Of a stretch of DNA of 63,583 nt, positions 47,215 to 57,185 are shown one piece after another. The notes under the pieces were generated by a model. The model was not told the origin of the DNA and searched no databases. It saw only the letters and a list, made by a program, of their open reading frames with translations. The first letter of the stretch is position 1. Each line of letters starts with the position of its first letter. The DNA is from Candidatus Babeliales bacterium (GTDB lineage: Bacteria > Babelota > Babeliae > Babelales > Chromulinivoraceae): assembly GCA_018062405.1 (NCBI GenBank), contig JAGOSF010000008.1:1-63583 (forward strand), given 5' to 3'. The position numbers were made by a program, and so were the translations under genes.

Positions 47215-48459
47215 ATGAAAATATGTATCAAATTAAGCTGTTTATACTATCTATTTTTTCTGAACATCATCGTTGCAAACCCTTCTAGCTATGATTCATC
47301 TTTTAGTAATAATGGGTCTACAACAAACTTATACATTGCTTCAACAGTCAATCAGGCCCAAGATATTATTGCACAACCAGATGGAAAAATAGTGACAGTC
47401 GGAAGCGCTGGAGAAAATGGAATTATTGTTCGTTATAATAATGATGGCAGTACAGATTTAACATTCAACAGCCTAAAAACGCCTGGTTACATTGATATAC
47501 AGCTTGGAACGCAAACCGCTCTTTTTAGCGTTATTCTAGAACCAACTAATGGAAAAATTATTGCTGTAGGATATGCAACAATAGCTGGTGTTTATAATAC
47601 TTTTATAGCTCGATACAACCGCAATGGAACTATCGACACAACCTTTAATGGAACTGGCTACATCCTTTCTTTATTCCAAACTCAAAGCCAACTTTATGGC
47701 GTTGCATTACAAACAAACGGCTCAATTGTTGTCGCTGGATGGGCAACAGAAAATGGCCTATCGCAAGCACTTGTTGCAAGGTACACAAATAATGGGGTTC
47801 TTGATACAACATTCAATGGTATTGGCTATGTAACAACTTTAATTGGTGGTGTCTTTACAAAAGCTCAAGATTTAGTTATTCAAGCTGACGGAAAAATTGT
47901 TATCACAGGCCAAGCTCAAGTTGATGGCAACCAAGGACTTATTGTAATTCGATATAATACCGATGGAAGCTTAGACGAAACATTTAATAGTACAGGAGAC
48001 AACCCTGGATCAATATCACCACTTCAAGACTTTGTAACCTCACAAGGTAATTCTCTAACAATGCAACTGAATGGAAAAGTAGTTATAGTCGGTTACATAA
48101 ATGCAGACGATTTTACGACAGCAAATCGATCTTACACAGTTCTTCGATTAAACAGCGATGGAACAGTTGACGACACTTTTAATGGAATTGGTTACGTAAT
48201 CAATGAACAAGCTTTACAAGCACAAGGTGTTGTCATGCAATTAAATGGGCAAATTATAACATGTGGTTTTAATTATACGACGCTCTATGTTCCTGTTATT
48301 ATTCGATACAATAATGATGGAACTGTCGATCCAACATTTAATTTTACTATCAATCAAAATACAGCAAACAGCCTTGGCAATGCTGTTGCTCTACAAATAG
48401 ATGGCAAAATAATCATGACAGGAACTATTCAAGTCCCTTACCAACAATCTGCACAATAA
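47215..48459 (+). CDS. exported delta-60 repeat (beta-propeller-like) protein, 414 aa
   Basis: The signal peptide is about residues 1-22 (YLFFLNIIVA). It is followed by seven delta-60 repeats, each with DGKI-VTG...ARYN-DGT-D-TFNG-GY. Examples are DGKIVTVG...VRYNNDGSTDLTFN, NGKIIAVG...ARYNRNGTIDTTFN and DGKIVITG...IRYNTDGSLDETFN. The seventh stops after DGKIIMTGTIQV. The missing last strands appear at the mature N-terminus (SYDSSFSNNG), which would close a seven-bladed ring. AAAAGGAG precedes the ATG, 20 bp after the giant gene, and the 2069-aa paralogue begins ten bases after its stop, so the three form an operon. It may be a surface lectin-like or scaffold partner of the large proteins; that is inference. 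Confidence 0.88.
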   Translation: MKICIKLSCLYYLFFLNIIVANPSSYDSSFSNNGSTTNLYIASTVNQAQDIIAQPDGKIVTVGSAGENGIIVRYNNDGSTDLTFNSLKTPGYIDIQLGTQTALFSVILEPTNGKIIAVGYATIAGVYNTFIARYNRNGTIDTTFNGTGYILSLFQTQSQLYGVALQTNGSIVVAGWATENGLSQALVARYTNNGVLDTTFNGIGYVTTLIGGVFTKAQDLVIQADGKIVITGQAQVDGNQGLIVIRYNTDGSLDETFNSTGDNPGSISPLQDFVTSQGNSLTMQLNGKVVIVGYINADDFTTANRSYTVLRLNSDGTVDDTFNGIGYVINEQALQAQGVVMQLNGQIITCGFNYTTLYVPVIIRYNNDGTVDPTFNFTINQNTANSLGNAVALQIDGKIIMTGTIQVPYQQSAQ

Positions 48460-48469
48460 GGCTTGTACT

Positions 48470-51400
48470 ATGAAATTCATAAAAAATCTCATCTTTTTTT
48501 CATTAATTTTTATAACAGAAAATATTTTTGCAAATAATTTAACGATGACCATCACAAATAACACTGGTTATAGTTGTAACTTTATTGATGGAACTAAAAC
48601 ACCAATCGCTGTTGAAAATGGAGCGTCATTAACCTATACCTTTACATCAAGTCCTCTTTCTTATTCTTTTGGTCCAAACGGCATACCAATAACAACAAGC
48701 GCAACAAGCGGTACGATTGGCTACGATAGCATTTCAAATAGTTTCAGCCTTTCATCTGTTTTTACCCCAGGATGGTACAATTCCAGCACATCACCTTTTC
48801 AAATTTATCTAACAGGGTATCAGTCTAGTGGGAACACTAAAATTTTAAATAAAAATAGTTCTCTTGAAGGATCTGCAGTAGTTTCTGGGCCTATTGGAGC
48901 TTATCCCTTGTATTCAGGTTCATTATCAAGCGCGCCAGCTTCTGCAACATTTACACTCAATAGCTCAACTGGGGCTATTATTCAAACTATTCAAGGTAAT
49001 CTAACTAATAATTCCAACACCATAGCTTATGGTTTACAATTTTATGATTCAAATGGCCAAAGCAGCTATGTATCAAGCCTTGCAGCAAATGCAACAACCC
49101 TAAAACCAAACAGTTCAACATCGGTCAAGCTCAATAATCAAGCATTATCCAATGACAGTTCTCAAACTTTTTTTGTTACTGTAGATCCAAGCACTGCTTC
49201 ATCAAATATATTTGGATCTGGCTCTGTTATCAATACAAGCTCTCAAACAGTCTATATAAATTATACAACAACTCTTGGAGCGCAAGGACGATTTAATCTT
49301 AACGGCTCGTATGCAAGCAAACCTATTATTACCGGCACAAGTTATCTCAACGTTTATCCTTCTTCGTCATCAAATACCGTCCTTGTAGGCAAAACTATTG
49401 ATGCAAATTCAACATGGTACATTAACAGCACCAACGGAGTCTGGACGATTGACTTAGCGCCCATAACAACAACTCAAACAATGCTCAATAATTATAATCA
49501 AGCAACAGGACAAATAACTTTTTATAATAGCTCAACAGGAGTATCATCCTACCTCAACTCACTCAATAGTTGGGCTCAAACATCAATTCCAACAGGAACA
49601 ACAAAAATTACATGCACTGGATTAGCAAATAATGGTACTTTTTATTTTATACCCGCTGATAAATTTAATATGTATACAAATTCTGTTATCACCAATAGTA
49701 GTTCGTCAAGCAATAATATTATACTTTATGCCAGTGGAGTTGCTCCTATAAATAATCCTTCAGGCTCATATACGATCAATAAAAATCAATCGCTTCCGTT
49801 AGTCACTGGAGAAACGCACATACACCTTTATGAAGGCTCTACTATTTTTGCTGAATTCGATGCTCAACCAAACACATCCTACAATATTACGGGAATAACA
49901 GGGAGTTTAATGGTACAACCCTATACTCCCCGACTTCAAAATAACTCAAGTCAACAGATCACCAATCTTGATTTTTATAATTCAAATAATCAGAAAACAA
50001 CTTATGAATCATCACTTGCAGCTGGCGGCTATTATACAACTCCAACAACAACCTCATTTTTAAAATTTGATTTTATAGCAAATTCAAGAAGTTCAAATAT
50101 TACCGTACCCATAACTTTTCCTTTAGAACTTGACCTGCTGACTGACAATACGATCACCAACAGCTCTGGGGAAATTGTCCAGATTAACTATTATGGCAAC
50201 TATAACCTTGCAACCAATAGCTTACTGACAACACCTGCACTTTCGATGGCTGCAGCTCAAATTCTTCCAATTTTTACAGGAGCTTTAAACATTCAAGTTC
50301 TTGATGTTGATGGTAACGAAATTATTCCATTAACAGCTTTAGCCCCTGGGGTATCCTACTTCATTCTTTATAATTCTGGGGTCTGGAGACTTTCAACAAC
50401 AAACGACTCTGGTTTTTATCTAACGAATAATTCAAGCCAAGCAACGTCGACAATTACCTTTAAAGATTCTTTTGATACCTTGCTTGGATCAACTCCAGAA
50501 ATTTTAGGAGGAGGTTCATATCCAATTCCTTTTGACACAGCAAAAATTGAATGCACAGGCTTAATCAACGATAATAGTTGTAATATTCAAGCAACAGACA
50601 GTGCAAGTATCAATATTTACAATGGTTATGTGCTCACCAATAATACCGATTATGAAATTGTTGCAACCTACTATGGTTTAGAAAATAGTGTAACCGTCGT
50701 CAATGGAACTATTGCAATTCCTGCTCGAAGATCTGTCGACGTTCGATCCCTCTTCCCAATCGTCACGAGTACCACAAAGATATCAGTCACGCAAAATTCA
50801 ACAATTGTTATACCACAACAATCTATCGTAAACACCGCTTCTTACATTATTAATTTTGATGGCGTCATGACGTGGAGTATGGATACTTATACCCCAACGC
50901 TTCAGAACAACAGTTCACAAAATGGTACCAACCTTACCTTTTTTACCCCAACTGGTGGAGTCATTTCATCTGGAACAGATTTTCCTGCTGGAACAACCAT
51001 AACAAATCCATCCAATGGAGCATCAGCATCAGTTTATATCTATGGAACAACGCTTACAATTCCAATAGATTTAGGTAATGATTCATATCTTTTTACCGAT
51101 TACACCGTGACCAACCTTGCAACAGAAACCGTTGATGTTACCTTCTATGGGCCATCAGTTGATGAAAAAACTCCCCCATTAAATAACCCTGGCTTTGCTG
51201 TGTTTGCTGGTCAAAATATTCCTATCATCACTGGCAGTACCTCGATTTCTGTCCTTGCTGGAGGAACTTCTGCAATCCCTCAAACATCTATAGTTGCAGA
51301 CTCTCCATATTTTATAAACTCTACCGCTGCAGCATCCCCATCTTGGTATCTATCAACATCAATACCTTTATCAAATGCACTCTTTATTAATAATTATAAT

Positions 51401-54400
51401 CAGACGATCACTGATCTTACTTTTTATAATGGAAGCGGAATAGATCTTTATCAAACTATAATGATTCCAACTTTTGAGGCTTGGCAATCGACATCTATTC
51501 CTGCAAATACCACCTTAATTTCATTCTATTACACCAACAATGCTGGTAGTTATAGAATTGAACTCTCTTACGATAGTACCAATCCAGTATCTATCAATGC
51601 ATTTACTGGCTACGCGATCCACAATAACACAGAAAATAATGAACTTGCTCTTTGGTTGAATGGCTCTCAGATTCTTAACAATCCTGGCATCATAACAGCT
51701 TCAAATGAATCAACACCGATTGTAACCTACACACAAGGCTTAACGGTTACCAGCCCTGGCCAAAACCCAACAACAACCTATATTCCATTCACTGAAATTA
51801 ACCCGTATGCTTCGTACTACATTATTTACGACATAGGAACCGATACCTATAGTTTGGTTCAAACAGTTCCAACTCAAGCTGTAACCTTTACCAACAACTA
51901 TAACGGGACTGCAAGCAATCTATATTTCTATAACGCTTCAAATCAAAAAATAGATAATCTAGGAACTAGCCTTGGGGCTTATAATTCTTTAAATATTCCA
52001 ACTTCATCGACCTACACTATTTTTAATTACCAAAGCGATGATGTAAATCCATCTCCTGATGGAAATACATTCACCGTACCTCTTGTAGATACAAACTCAT
52101 CTGCTCTGTTTACAAACTATTATGTTATCAACGAAATGGCTCAACCGATCTACATTCTTTATTATGGCACCGTTAACGAAACTCCACATCAACCTTTAAC
52201 TGTTACTAAAATTTTAAATAACAATGGCTCTGGTGGAATGACACCTATTATAAGCGGCGCTACAAATTTTGAAATTTATGATGAAGCTGGCACGCTGCAA
52301 GCAACACAAGATCCTATTACAGCAATGACAGATTATACGGTGCATGGTTCATGGAGTGTCACACCAACAACTCCAGCTCGGCTCACTAATAACTCCTATC
52401 AAGATGCAACCGATCTTATTTTTTATAATGTGACAACCCCAATTAGCGATCCTATTGATAATTTCTATGATCAAACAGCTGCTGATGTCCCTACAGGCGC
52501 TACCGTAGCGACAACTGATCAAATATTTAATAGCATACCTTCAACGATTAAAGTTGCTGTCAGCGATGTTACAAATTCAAACCTCGTAACAAATTATAAT
52601 CTTTATAATAATTCTGACCAAACTGTTACTATCACGTTTTATGGAACCATTAACAGTACCAGTGGCCAAAATCTCAATAGCCCTGGAATATCGATCGCTC
52701 CATTTACCTCAATTGCAATTACTACTGGTGCAGTCACAGCATCAGTTACCTTTGGCAGCACCGTTGTTATTTCAAATGCAACAATCGAGCCAAATACAAC
52801 CTATTATATCAACTACATTGAAGGAGATTGGAGTTTTGTGCCTTATGCTTCAATTGTCACGCTCACCAATAACTCAACGACAGATGCATCTCATCTTGCT
52901 TTTTATGACGCAACTGATGCTATCATTACGACAGAAAGTAACTTTGAACCTTATACCTCACAATCAACACCAACCAATGCAATCTATGCATCTGCAAATT
53001 TCATAGCACCTTTTAATGCAACATTAACAATCCCGGTATCTGGTGCTAGTTTCTCTAATTTTTTTACGGCAACAAATTCAATTGTTACCAACAATACAAG
53101 CGCCCTGCCACAAAATATCGGATTAATTTTTTATGGCACAATTAATGGAGTATCAAACATTGCTCTCAATAGCCCAACAATTGATATGGCATTGAACGAA
53201 TCGATCTCCATACTGACAGGGGCAGATAGTTTTACGATTTTTGATAGTAACAGCAATCCAGTTATCGTCAATTACCCAATTGATGCAACAGAATCATATT
53301 CGATTACAAACTCTTACGATACAGATGGGACGTTACTATGGAGTATCAATACATATTTGTATGGGGCAACGCTCAATAACAACTATAATCAAGATGCAAC
53401 CTCCCTGAAATTCTTTGATATCAACAGTCTTCAAATTGGTGCAACTCAAACAACATTTCCAGCTTTTAGCTCAGCTGGCATTCCAACAAATTCGATACAA
53501 TCTACATTTAATGTTTTTGAAAGTTCCTTAACAATCCCTGTTTCTGCAACAACGTCTTCTACCGTTTATGCAAATGTTTTGTATAATAAAACAGGAACTT
53601 CTATCACTGCAACCTATTATGGAATAGCTGATGCGTTACTCAACACACCTGCTATCAGCTGCCCTGATGAAGCAAATATTCCTTTCTTACTTGCAACAGA
53701 ATATGCAATTATAACTGCAGGGTCAGACGTGCTTGATACTCGTGATACTAGTTACAATCCGCTACCTTTAACCTGCGCCTATGATATTGTTTATAATCCA
53801 AGTTTAAATATTGTACCTCACGCACTTAACCTAACCAATAATTTCTATCAAGTTGCATCAAACATTGATTTTTATGATCTTGATGGTGATTACATTTCAT
53901 CGGTCACGTTATTACAACCTTTTGCAACGGTAGCTATTCCAACAAATCCACAAGCAACATCTGCCGTGATTGAATACCAAGATTTTACCATCACAGTTCC
54001 GTTATCAACAACAAATTCATCAAACGTACTTACCAATAATTTATTATCAAATAGTACGGCAGATGATCTTTTCGTCATCTTTTTTGATGTACAAAATAAT
54101 GCTTTGAACAATGACCCGCTTCTTTTACAAGCAGGAACTGCTATTCCTTTTATTACCGGAACGCAATTTGTTAGTATTATGAATAATGACAGCGTCATTA
54201 TTACAAATAAAGAAATTATCTCGACAGAATCATACAATATTGTCGAAACCAATTTTCAAAATCGTTCAATAAAAGCGACATCTATAGAGTCTGACATGAT
54301 CCCAACATCATCTGCTTTAGGCGTTATTCAACTTATTGGTGGCCAAATTCCAGTAGAACCTGTTGTCCTACCAGTTCGAGTTTATGGAGATAGCCAAAAT

Positions 54401-54679
54401 CTATTTGAAGAATTTTTATATGTTAATGCTTATGCAAAAGTGATTATCAATCAAACTGCTCGTGCAGCTGCCATCATCGCAGTTAATAGGATTGTCAATC
54501 AGTATGCTGATGCTTATATCAATCAACCTAATTTTAATTATATTTCATATATTTATTTAATTAACCCTCAATTAAAAGCAGCTCAAGCTGTCATTGCGAG
54601 TCAATACCCAAATTCTGCTCAACAGATCAATCTATTCTTTAGCTACTTACAAAAGCGTAACAATGCACTTTTAAATTAA
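48470..54679 (+). CDS. large exported surface protein, 2069 aa, paralogue of the giant
   Basis: The signal peptide (KNLIFFSLIFITENIFA) is followed by TMTITNNTGYSCNFIDG, the same N-terminal domain as the giant, with TYTFTSSPLSYSFGPNG in common. The protein is colinear with the giant: the first NIY-TN module motif falls at residue 715 here and 714 there. About 1355 residues follow it, against about 1340 after the last module of the giant. It has one copy of the 153-aa module where the giant has about 25. The C-terminus (EEFLYVNAYAKVI, YLINPQLKAAQAV, FFSYLQKRNNALL) is the shared helical domain. It overlaps nothing and starts ten bases after the delta-60 gene. This is probably the ancestral, unexpanded form. 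Confidence 0.93.
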   Translation: MKFIKNLIFFSLIFITENIFANNLTMTITNNTGYSCNFIDGTKTPIAVENGASLTYTFTSSPLSYSFGPNGIPITTSATSGTIGYDSISNSFSLSSVFTPGWYNSSTSPFQIYLTGYQSSGNTKILNKNSSLEGSAVVSGPIGAYPLYSGSLSSAPASATFTLNSSTGAIIQTIQGNLTNNSNTIAYGLQFYDSNGQSSYVSSLAANATTLKPNSSTSVKLNNQALSNDSSQTFFVTVDPSTASSNIFGSGSVINTSSQTVYINYTTTLGAQGRFNLNGSYASKPIITGTSYLNVYPSSSSNTVLVGKTIDANSTWYINSTNGVWTIDLAPITTTQTMLNNYNQATGQITFYNSSTGVSSYLNSLNSWAQTSIPTGTTKITCTGLANNGTFYFIPADKFNMYTNSVITNSSSSSNNIILYASGVAPINNPSGSYTINKNQSLPLVTGETHIHLYEGSTIFAEFDAQPNTSYNITGITGSLMVQPYTPRLQNNSSQQITNLDFYNSNNQKTTYESSLAAGGYYTTPTTTSFLKFDFIANSRSSNITVPITFPLELDLLTDNTITNSSGEIVQINYYGNYNLATNSLLTTPALSMAAAQILPIFTGALNIQVLDVDGNEIIPLTALAPGVSYFILYNSGVWRLSTTNDSGFYLTNNSSQATSTITFKDSFDTLLGSTPEILGGGSYPIPFDTAKIECTGLINDNSCNIQATDSASINIYNGYVLTNNTDYEIVATYYGLENSVTVVNGTIAIPARRSVDVRSLFPIVTSTTKISVTQNSTIVIPQQSIVNTASYIINFDGVMTWSMDTYTPTLQNNSSQNGTNLTFFTPTGGVISSGTDFPAGTTITNPSNGASASVYIYGTTLTIPIDLGNDSYLFTDYTVTNLATETVDVTFYGPSVDEKTPPLNNPGFAVFAGQNIPIITGSTSISVLAGGTSAIPQTSIVADSPYFINSTAAASPSWYLSTSIPLSNALFINNYNQTITDLTFYNGSGIDLYQTIMIPTFEAWQSTSIPANTTLISFYYTNNAGSYRIELSYDSTNPVSINAFTGYAIHNNTENNELALWLNGSQILNNPGIITASNESTPIVTYTQGLTVTSPGQNPTTTYIPFTEINPYASYYIIYDIGTDTYSLVQTVPTQAVTFTNNYNGTASNLYFYNASNQKIDNLGTSLGAYNSLNIPTSSTYTIFNYQSDDVNPSPDGNTFTVPLVDTNSSALFTNYYVINEMAQPIYILYYGTVNETPHQPLTVTKILNNNGSGGMTPIISGATNFEIYDEAGTLQATQDPITAMTDYTVHGSWSVTPTTPARLTNNSYQDATDLIFYNVTTPISDPIDNFYDQTAADVPTGATVATTDQIFNSIPSTIKVAVSDVTNSNLVTNYNLYNNSDQTVTITFYGTINSTSGQNLNSPGISIAPFTSIAITTGAVTASVTFGSTVVISNATIEPNTTYYINYIEGDWSFVPYASIVTLTNNSTTDASHLAFYDATDAIITTESNFEPYTSQSTPTNAIYASANFIAPFNATLTIPVSGASFSNFFTATNSIVTNNTSALPQNIGLIFYGTINGVSNIALNSPTIDMALNESISILTGADSFTIFDSNSNPVIVNYPIDATESYSITNSYDTDGTLLWSINTYLYGATLNNNYNQDATSLKFFDINSLQIGATQTTFPAFSSAGIPTNSIQSTFNVFESSLTIPVSATTSSTVYANVLYNKTGTSITATYYGIADALLNTPAISCPDEANIPFLLATEYAIITAGSDVLDTRDTSYNPLPLTCAYDIVYNPSLNIVPHALNLTNNFYQVASNIDFYDLDGDYISSVTLLQPFATVAIPTNPQATSAVIEYQDFTITVPLSTTNSSNVLTNNLLSNSTADDLFVIFFDVQNNALNNDPLLLQAGTAIPFITGTQFVSIMNNDSVIITNKEIISTESYNIVETNFQNRSIKATSIESDMIPTSSALGVIQLIGGQIPVEPVVLPVRVYGDSQNLFEEFLYVNAYAKVIINQTARAAAIIAVNRIVNQYADAYINQPNFNYISYIYLINPQLKAAQAVIASQYPNSAQQINLFFSYLQKRNNALLN

Positions 54680-54690
54680 AAAAGATAAAC

Positions 54691-54740
54691 AAAATCTTGA
54701 GGTCCGAATTATTCTAGAATGATTCGGACCTCAAGATTTT
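54691..54740. terminator. strong terminator of the giant-protein operon
   Basis: A perfect 19-bp stem (54691-54709 with 54722-54740, core GAGGTCCGAAT) with a 12-base loop that itself contains the palindrome ATTCTAGAAT. The stem ends in AAAA/TTTT. It lies 12 bp after the 2069-aa gene. Confidence 0.85.
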
Positions 54741-54868
54741 GACTCAAATTGCCTTTTTCGTAAAAAATCTGTAAATTAATAATATTTACATCCAAATCTT
54801 GCAAATTATTTGGAATGATCTATCTTCACATTTAAAAATAGATAGTTCTATAAACTCAAAGGATACCC

Positions 54869-55006
54869 ATGACACAGCATCAGAAAATGAATTTGACGAC
54901 AATATCAATGTTTAACATTCGTTGTACTTCATCTATTATTTCAGTCTCCTCTGCCGTCTTCTCTGGCTCCTTAATCTTATCGATTATTACCTGCTTATCA
55001 TTATAA
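54869..55006 (+). CDS. putative 45-aa small hydrophobic peptide / leader upstream of brnQ
   Basis: The ATG at 54869 is preceded by AAAGGA at ideal spacing. The peptide starts MTQHQKMNLTTISMF and ends in a hydrophobic segment (SAVFSGSLILSIITCLSL) before TAA at 55004. About a third of residues are Ile, Leu or Val. The next gene, 80 bp on, is a branched-chain amino acid transporter, so an attenuation leader peptide is an attractive idea, though I see no clear terminator/antiterminator pair. A single-span membrane microprotein is the alternative. The rest of the 54741-54868 gap is AT-rich with nothing evident. Confidence 0.5.
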   Translation: MTQHQKMNLTTISMFNIRCTSSIISVSSAVFSGSLILSIITCLSL

Positions 55007-55086
55007 TTGTCACTCAATTACGACTTTTATTTTGAAACAACATGCTCTCAATTTTAACACATTTATTTTTTATATAAGGTTTTCTC

Positions 55087-56250
55087 ATGAAAGATTCTAA
55101 CCAATCTGGAATATGGACAATTGGTCTTGCTATTTTTTCTATGCTTTTTGGTGCTGGTAACATTATGTACCCTATCAAATGTGGCGTCGTTACCGGAACC
55201 CAAAATTATATTGGCATTATGGGATTTATATTAACTGGCGTCGTTTTACCAATTATTGGTTTAATCGCTATGATTTTATTCGATGGAAATTATAAAAAGT
55301 TTTTCAACAGAATCGGAACAATTCCTGGAGCTACGGCTATTTTATATTGCATGTTAATTATCGGGCCATTGATCGCAATGCCTCGTTGCATAACCGTTCC
55401 ATTCGAAATGCTTGCGCCATTTATGTCAGGTATATCACTTCCGTTATTCAGCGTTCTTTTTGCCATGACAGCTTTTTTAATGACCTATAAAGAATCGAAA
55501 ATTCTATCTTTGCTTGGGAACATTGTCAGCCCATTACTTTTGGGCTCGTTAGCAATTATCTCAATTAAAGGACTTTGGCAAGCTGACCACATGGCGGAAC
55601 AAAGTGCACCAGTTGCAGCTGTTTTCTTTAAACAATTAAGTCATGGATTTCAGACTTTAGATTTGATTGGAGCGCTCTTTTTTGCTTACATCGTGTTGCG
55701 TATTTTAAAATCAAATCGCAATTCAGAGCAAACTAAAGCAAAAGATTTAGCTATCATCAGCTTAAAAAGTGGGTTGATTGCAGGAATTCTTTTGATGACC
55801 GTCTATTTAGCATTCAGTTATCTTGGTGCTTTTTATGGTAATTTAGTAACAGCAGATATGAATGGTGCCGAAATGTTTAGAATTATTTCTCTTCACATTT
55901 TAAACAAACATAGCATCCTGATTATTATGATGGCTGTTTTAATGGCGTGTCTTTCTACAATTACTGCGCTTGCAGCTGTATTTGCAGAATATATGCATCA
56001 TGAACTTTGCAATAAAAAAATTAATTATGCTACCTGCCTTGCAATCACCATGATGGTAACAACATTCATTTCTAACTTTGGGCTTGATAAAATATTATAT
56101 TACAGCGCATTGCCGATAGACATTGGTTATCCAATCATTATAGCAATCACGTTATGTAATCTTGCCTACAGCCTATTTGGAATCGAATACATTAAAGTGC
56201 CGGTTGCAATTACAGCAATTATCACGACAAGCATGGTTTTGTATTGCTAA
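55087..56250 (+). CDS. brnQ: branched-chain amino acid:cation symporter (BrnQ/LIVCS)
   Basis: Inner-membrane importer of Leu, Ile and Val. The N-terminal signature IWTIGLAIFSMLFGAGNIMYPIKCG is close to the BrnQ family start (key residues F-G-A-G-N). Next are TGVVLPIIGLIAM and IGPLIAMPRCITVPFEM, both characteristic. About eleven to twelve hydrophobic segments fit the family; 387 aa is slightly short. AAGG precedes the ATG. A perfect terminator follows immediately. A 45-codon ORF with a strong ribosome site lies upstream. Confidence 0.93.
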   Translation: MKDSNQSGIWTIGLAIFSMLFGAGNIMYPIKCGVVTGTQNYIGIMGFILTGVVLPIIGLIAMILFDGNYKKFFNRIGTIPGATAILYCMLIIGPLIAMPRCITVPFEMLAPFMSGISLPLFSVLFAMTAFLMTYKESKILSLLGNIVSPLLLGSLAIISIKGLWQADHMAEQSAPVAAVFFKQLSHGFQTLDLIGALFFAYIVLRILKSNRNSEQTKAKDLAIISLKSGLIAGILLMTVYLAFSYLGAFYGNLVTADMNGAEMFRIISLHILNKHSILIIMMAVLMACLSTITALAAVFAEYMHHELCNKKINYATCLAITMMVTTFISNFGLDKILYYSALPIDIGYPIIIAITLCNLAYSLFGIEYIKVPVAITAIITTSMVLYC

Positions 56251-56273
56251 ATAATAGATAAAAAACAAAAGAA

Positions 56274-56304
56274 AAGAGCTGCATGATCAATGCAGCTCTT
56301 TTTA
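56274..56304 (+). terminator. rho-independent terminator after brnQ
   Basis: GAGCTGCAT (56276-56284) pairs perfectly with ATGCAGCTC (56290-56298), extended by A/T pairs and followed by TTTTT. An ATG inside the stem (56290) is in frame with the next gene but is unlikely to be its start. Confidence 0.9.
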
Positions 56305-56343
56305 CAAATATCAAAACATTATTACTCGAATTTTTTTATTGCT

Positions 56344-57006
56344 ATGAATCATCTTATTTTTATAACTCACATCACCGTCATCAGCGCTTTCACCCTACTA
56401 TTTGGTTCTTATGGTAAATCCGCGCTCGTCAGTTATGTATCGCTTCTATTTGTTCTAGCTAACATGTTTGTGATCAAAGAAATCAACATGTTAAATTTTG
56501 TCGTCACAACAACCGATGCTTATATTATCGGGATCAGCTTTGGTATTAATATTATCCAAGAAATTTGGGGAAAACGAAGTGCACAAAAAACTATATTTAT
56601 CAGTTTTGGATGTTCGCTACTTTATTTGATTATGGGATACTTCCAGATTTGGTATATTCCTGCTGCTCATGATATAAGCCATGTTCATTTCGACTATCTC
56701 ATGAACCACTCTTTAAGAATTATCACAGCTTCGTTTATATCATATCTGACAGTTCAATATGCCGATACAATTATGTACGGGTATCTTAAACAAAAAACTG
56801 ATGGAAAATATTTCATCATCAGAAATTATATTTCGATGTTAAGCTCACAACTTTTTGATACGATTTTATTTAGCTTTCTTGGTTTGTATGGGATCGTTCA
56901 TAATATTGGTCATATTATTTTGGTGAGCTATTGCGTCAAAATTATGGGCATTGCTCTTACCACCCCTTTTATGCTCGTCGCAAAGAAGTTTATCAAAAAA
57001 TCATAA
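56344..57006 (+). CDS. yhhQ: queuosine precursor transporter (YhhQ/VUT family, DUF165)
   Basis: Integral membrane protein of the YhhQ family, which imports 7-deazaguanine precursors for queuosine in tRNA. Family features: FVIKEINMLNFVVTTTDAYIIGISFGINIIQE (key residues D-A-Y, N-I-I-Q-E), WGKRSAQKTIFIS, and a C-terminal ISMLSSQLFDTILFSFLGLYG matching the conserved S-Q-x-x-D-T motif. About six hydrophobic segments are present. I start at ATG 56344 because the longer frame begins inside the brnQ terminator; the ribosome site is weak. It suggests reliance on scavenged queuosine precursors. Confidence 0.88.
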   Translation: MNHLIFITHITVISAFTLLFGSYGKSALVSYVSLLFVLANMFVIKEINMLNFVVTTTDAYIIGISFGINIIQEIWGKRSAQKTIFISFGCSLLYLIMGYFQIWYIPAAHDISHVHFDYLMNHSLRIITASFISYLTVQYADTIMYGYLKQKTDGKYFIIRNYISMLSSQLFDTILFSFLGLYGIVHNIGHIILVSYCVKIMGIALTTPFMLVAKKFIKKS

Positions 57007-57185
57007 ACAAAAACCTGAGGTTTTTTAACAAACAAAAAAGAAACACTTTCAAGCTCAAAATAAATACAGGCTGACAAAGCTCAGCCTGCAAACTATTGAT
57101 AAATCATTGAGTTACCTGTTACGATATATTCAAATAGAATCGATTGCGCATCGCAACGATATTTCAATATACAAGGGGAACTTCT

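Noticed and set aside
57067..57088. CAGGCTGA/TCAGCCTG hairpin after yhhQ
   Set aside because: The stem is good but there is no U-tract and no clear partner; kept only as a possible weak terminator or RNA structure.
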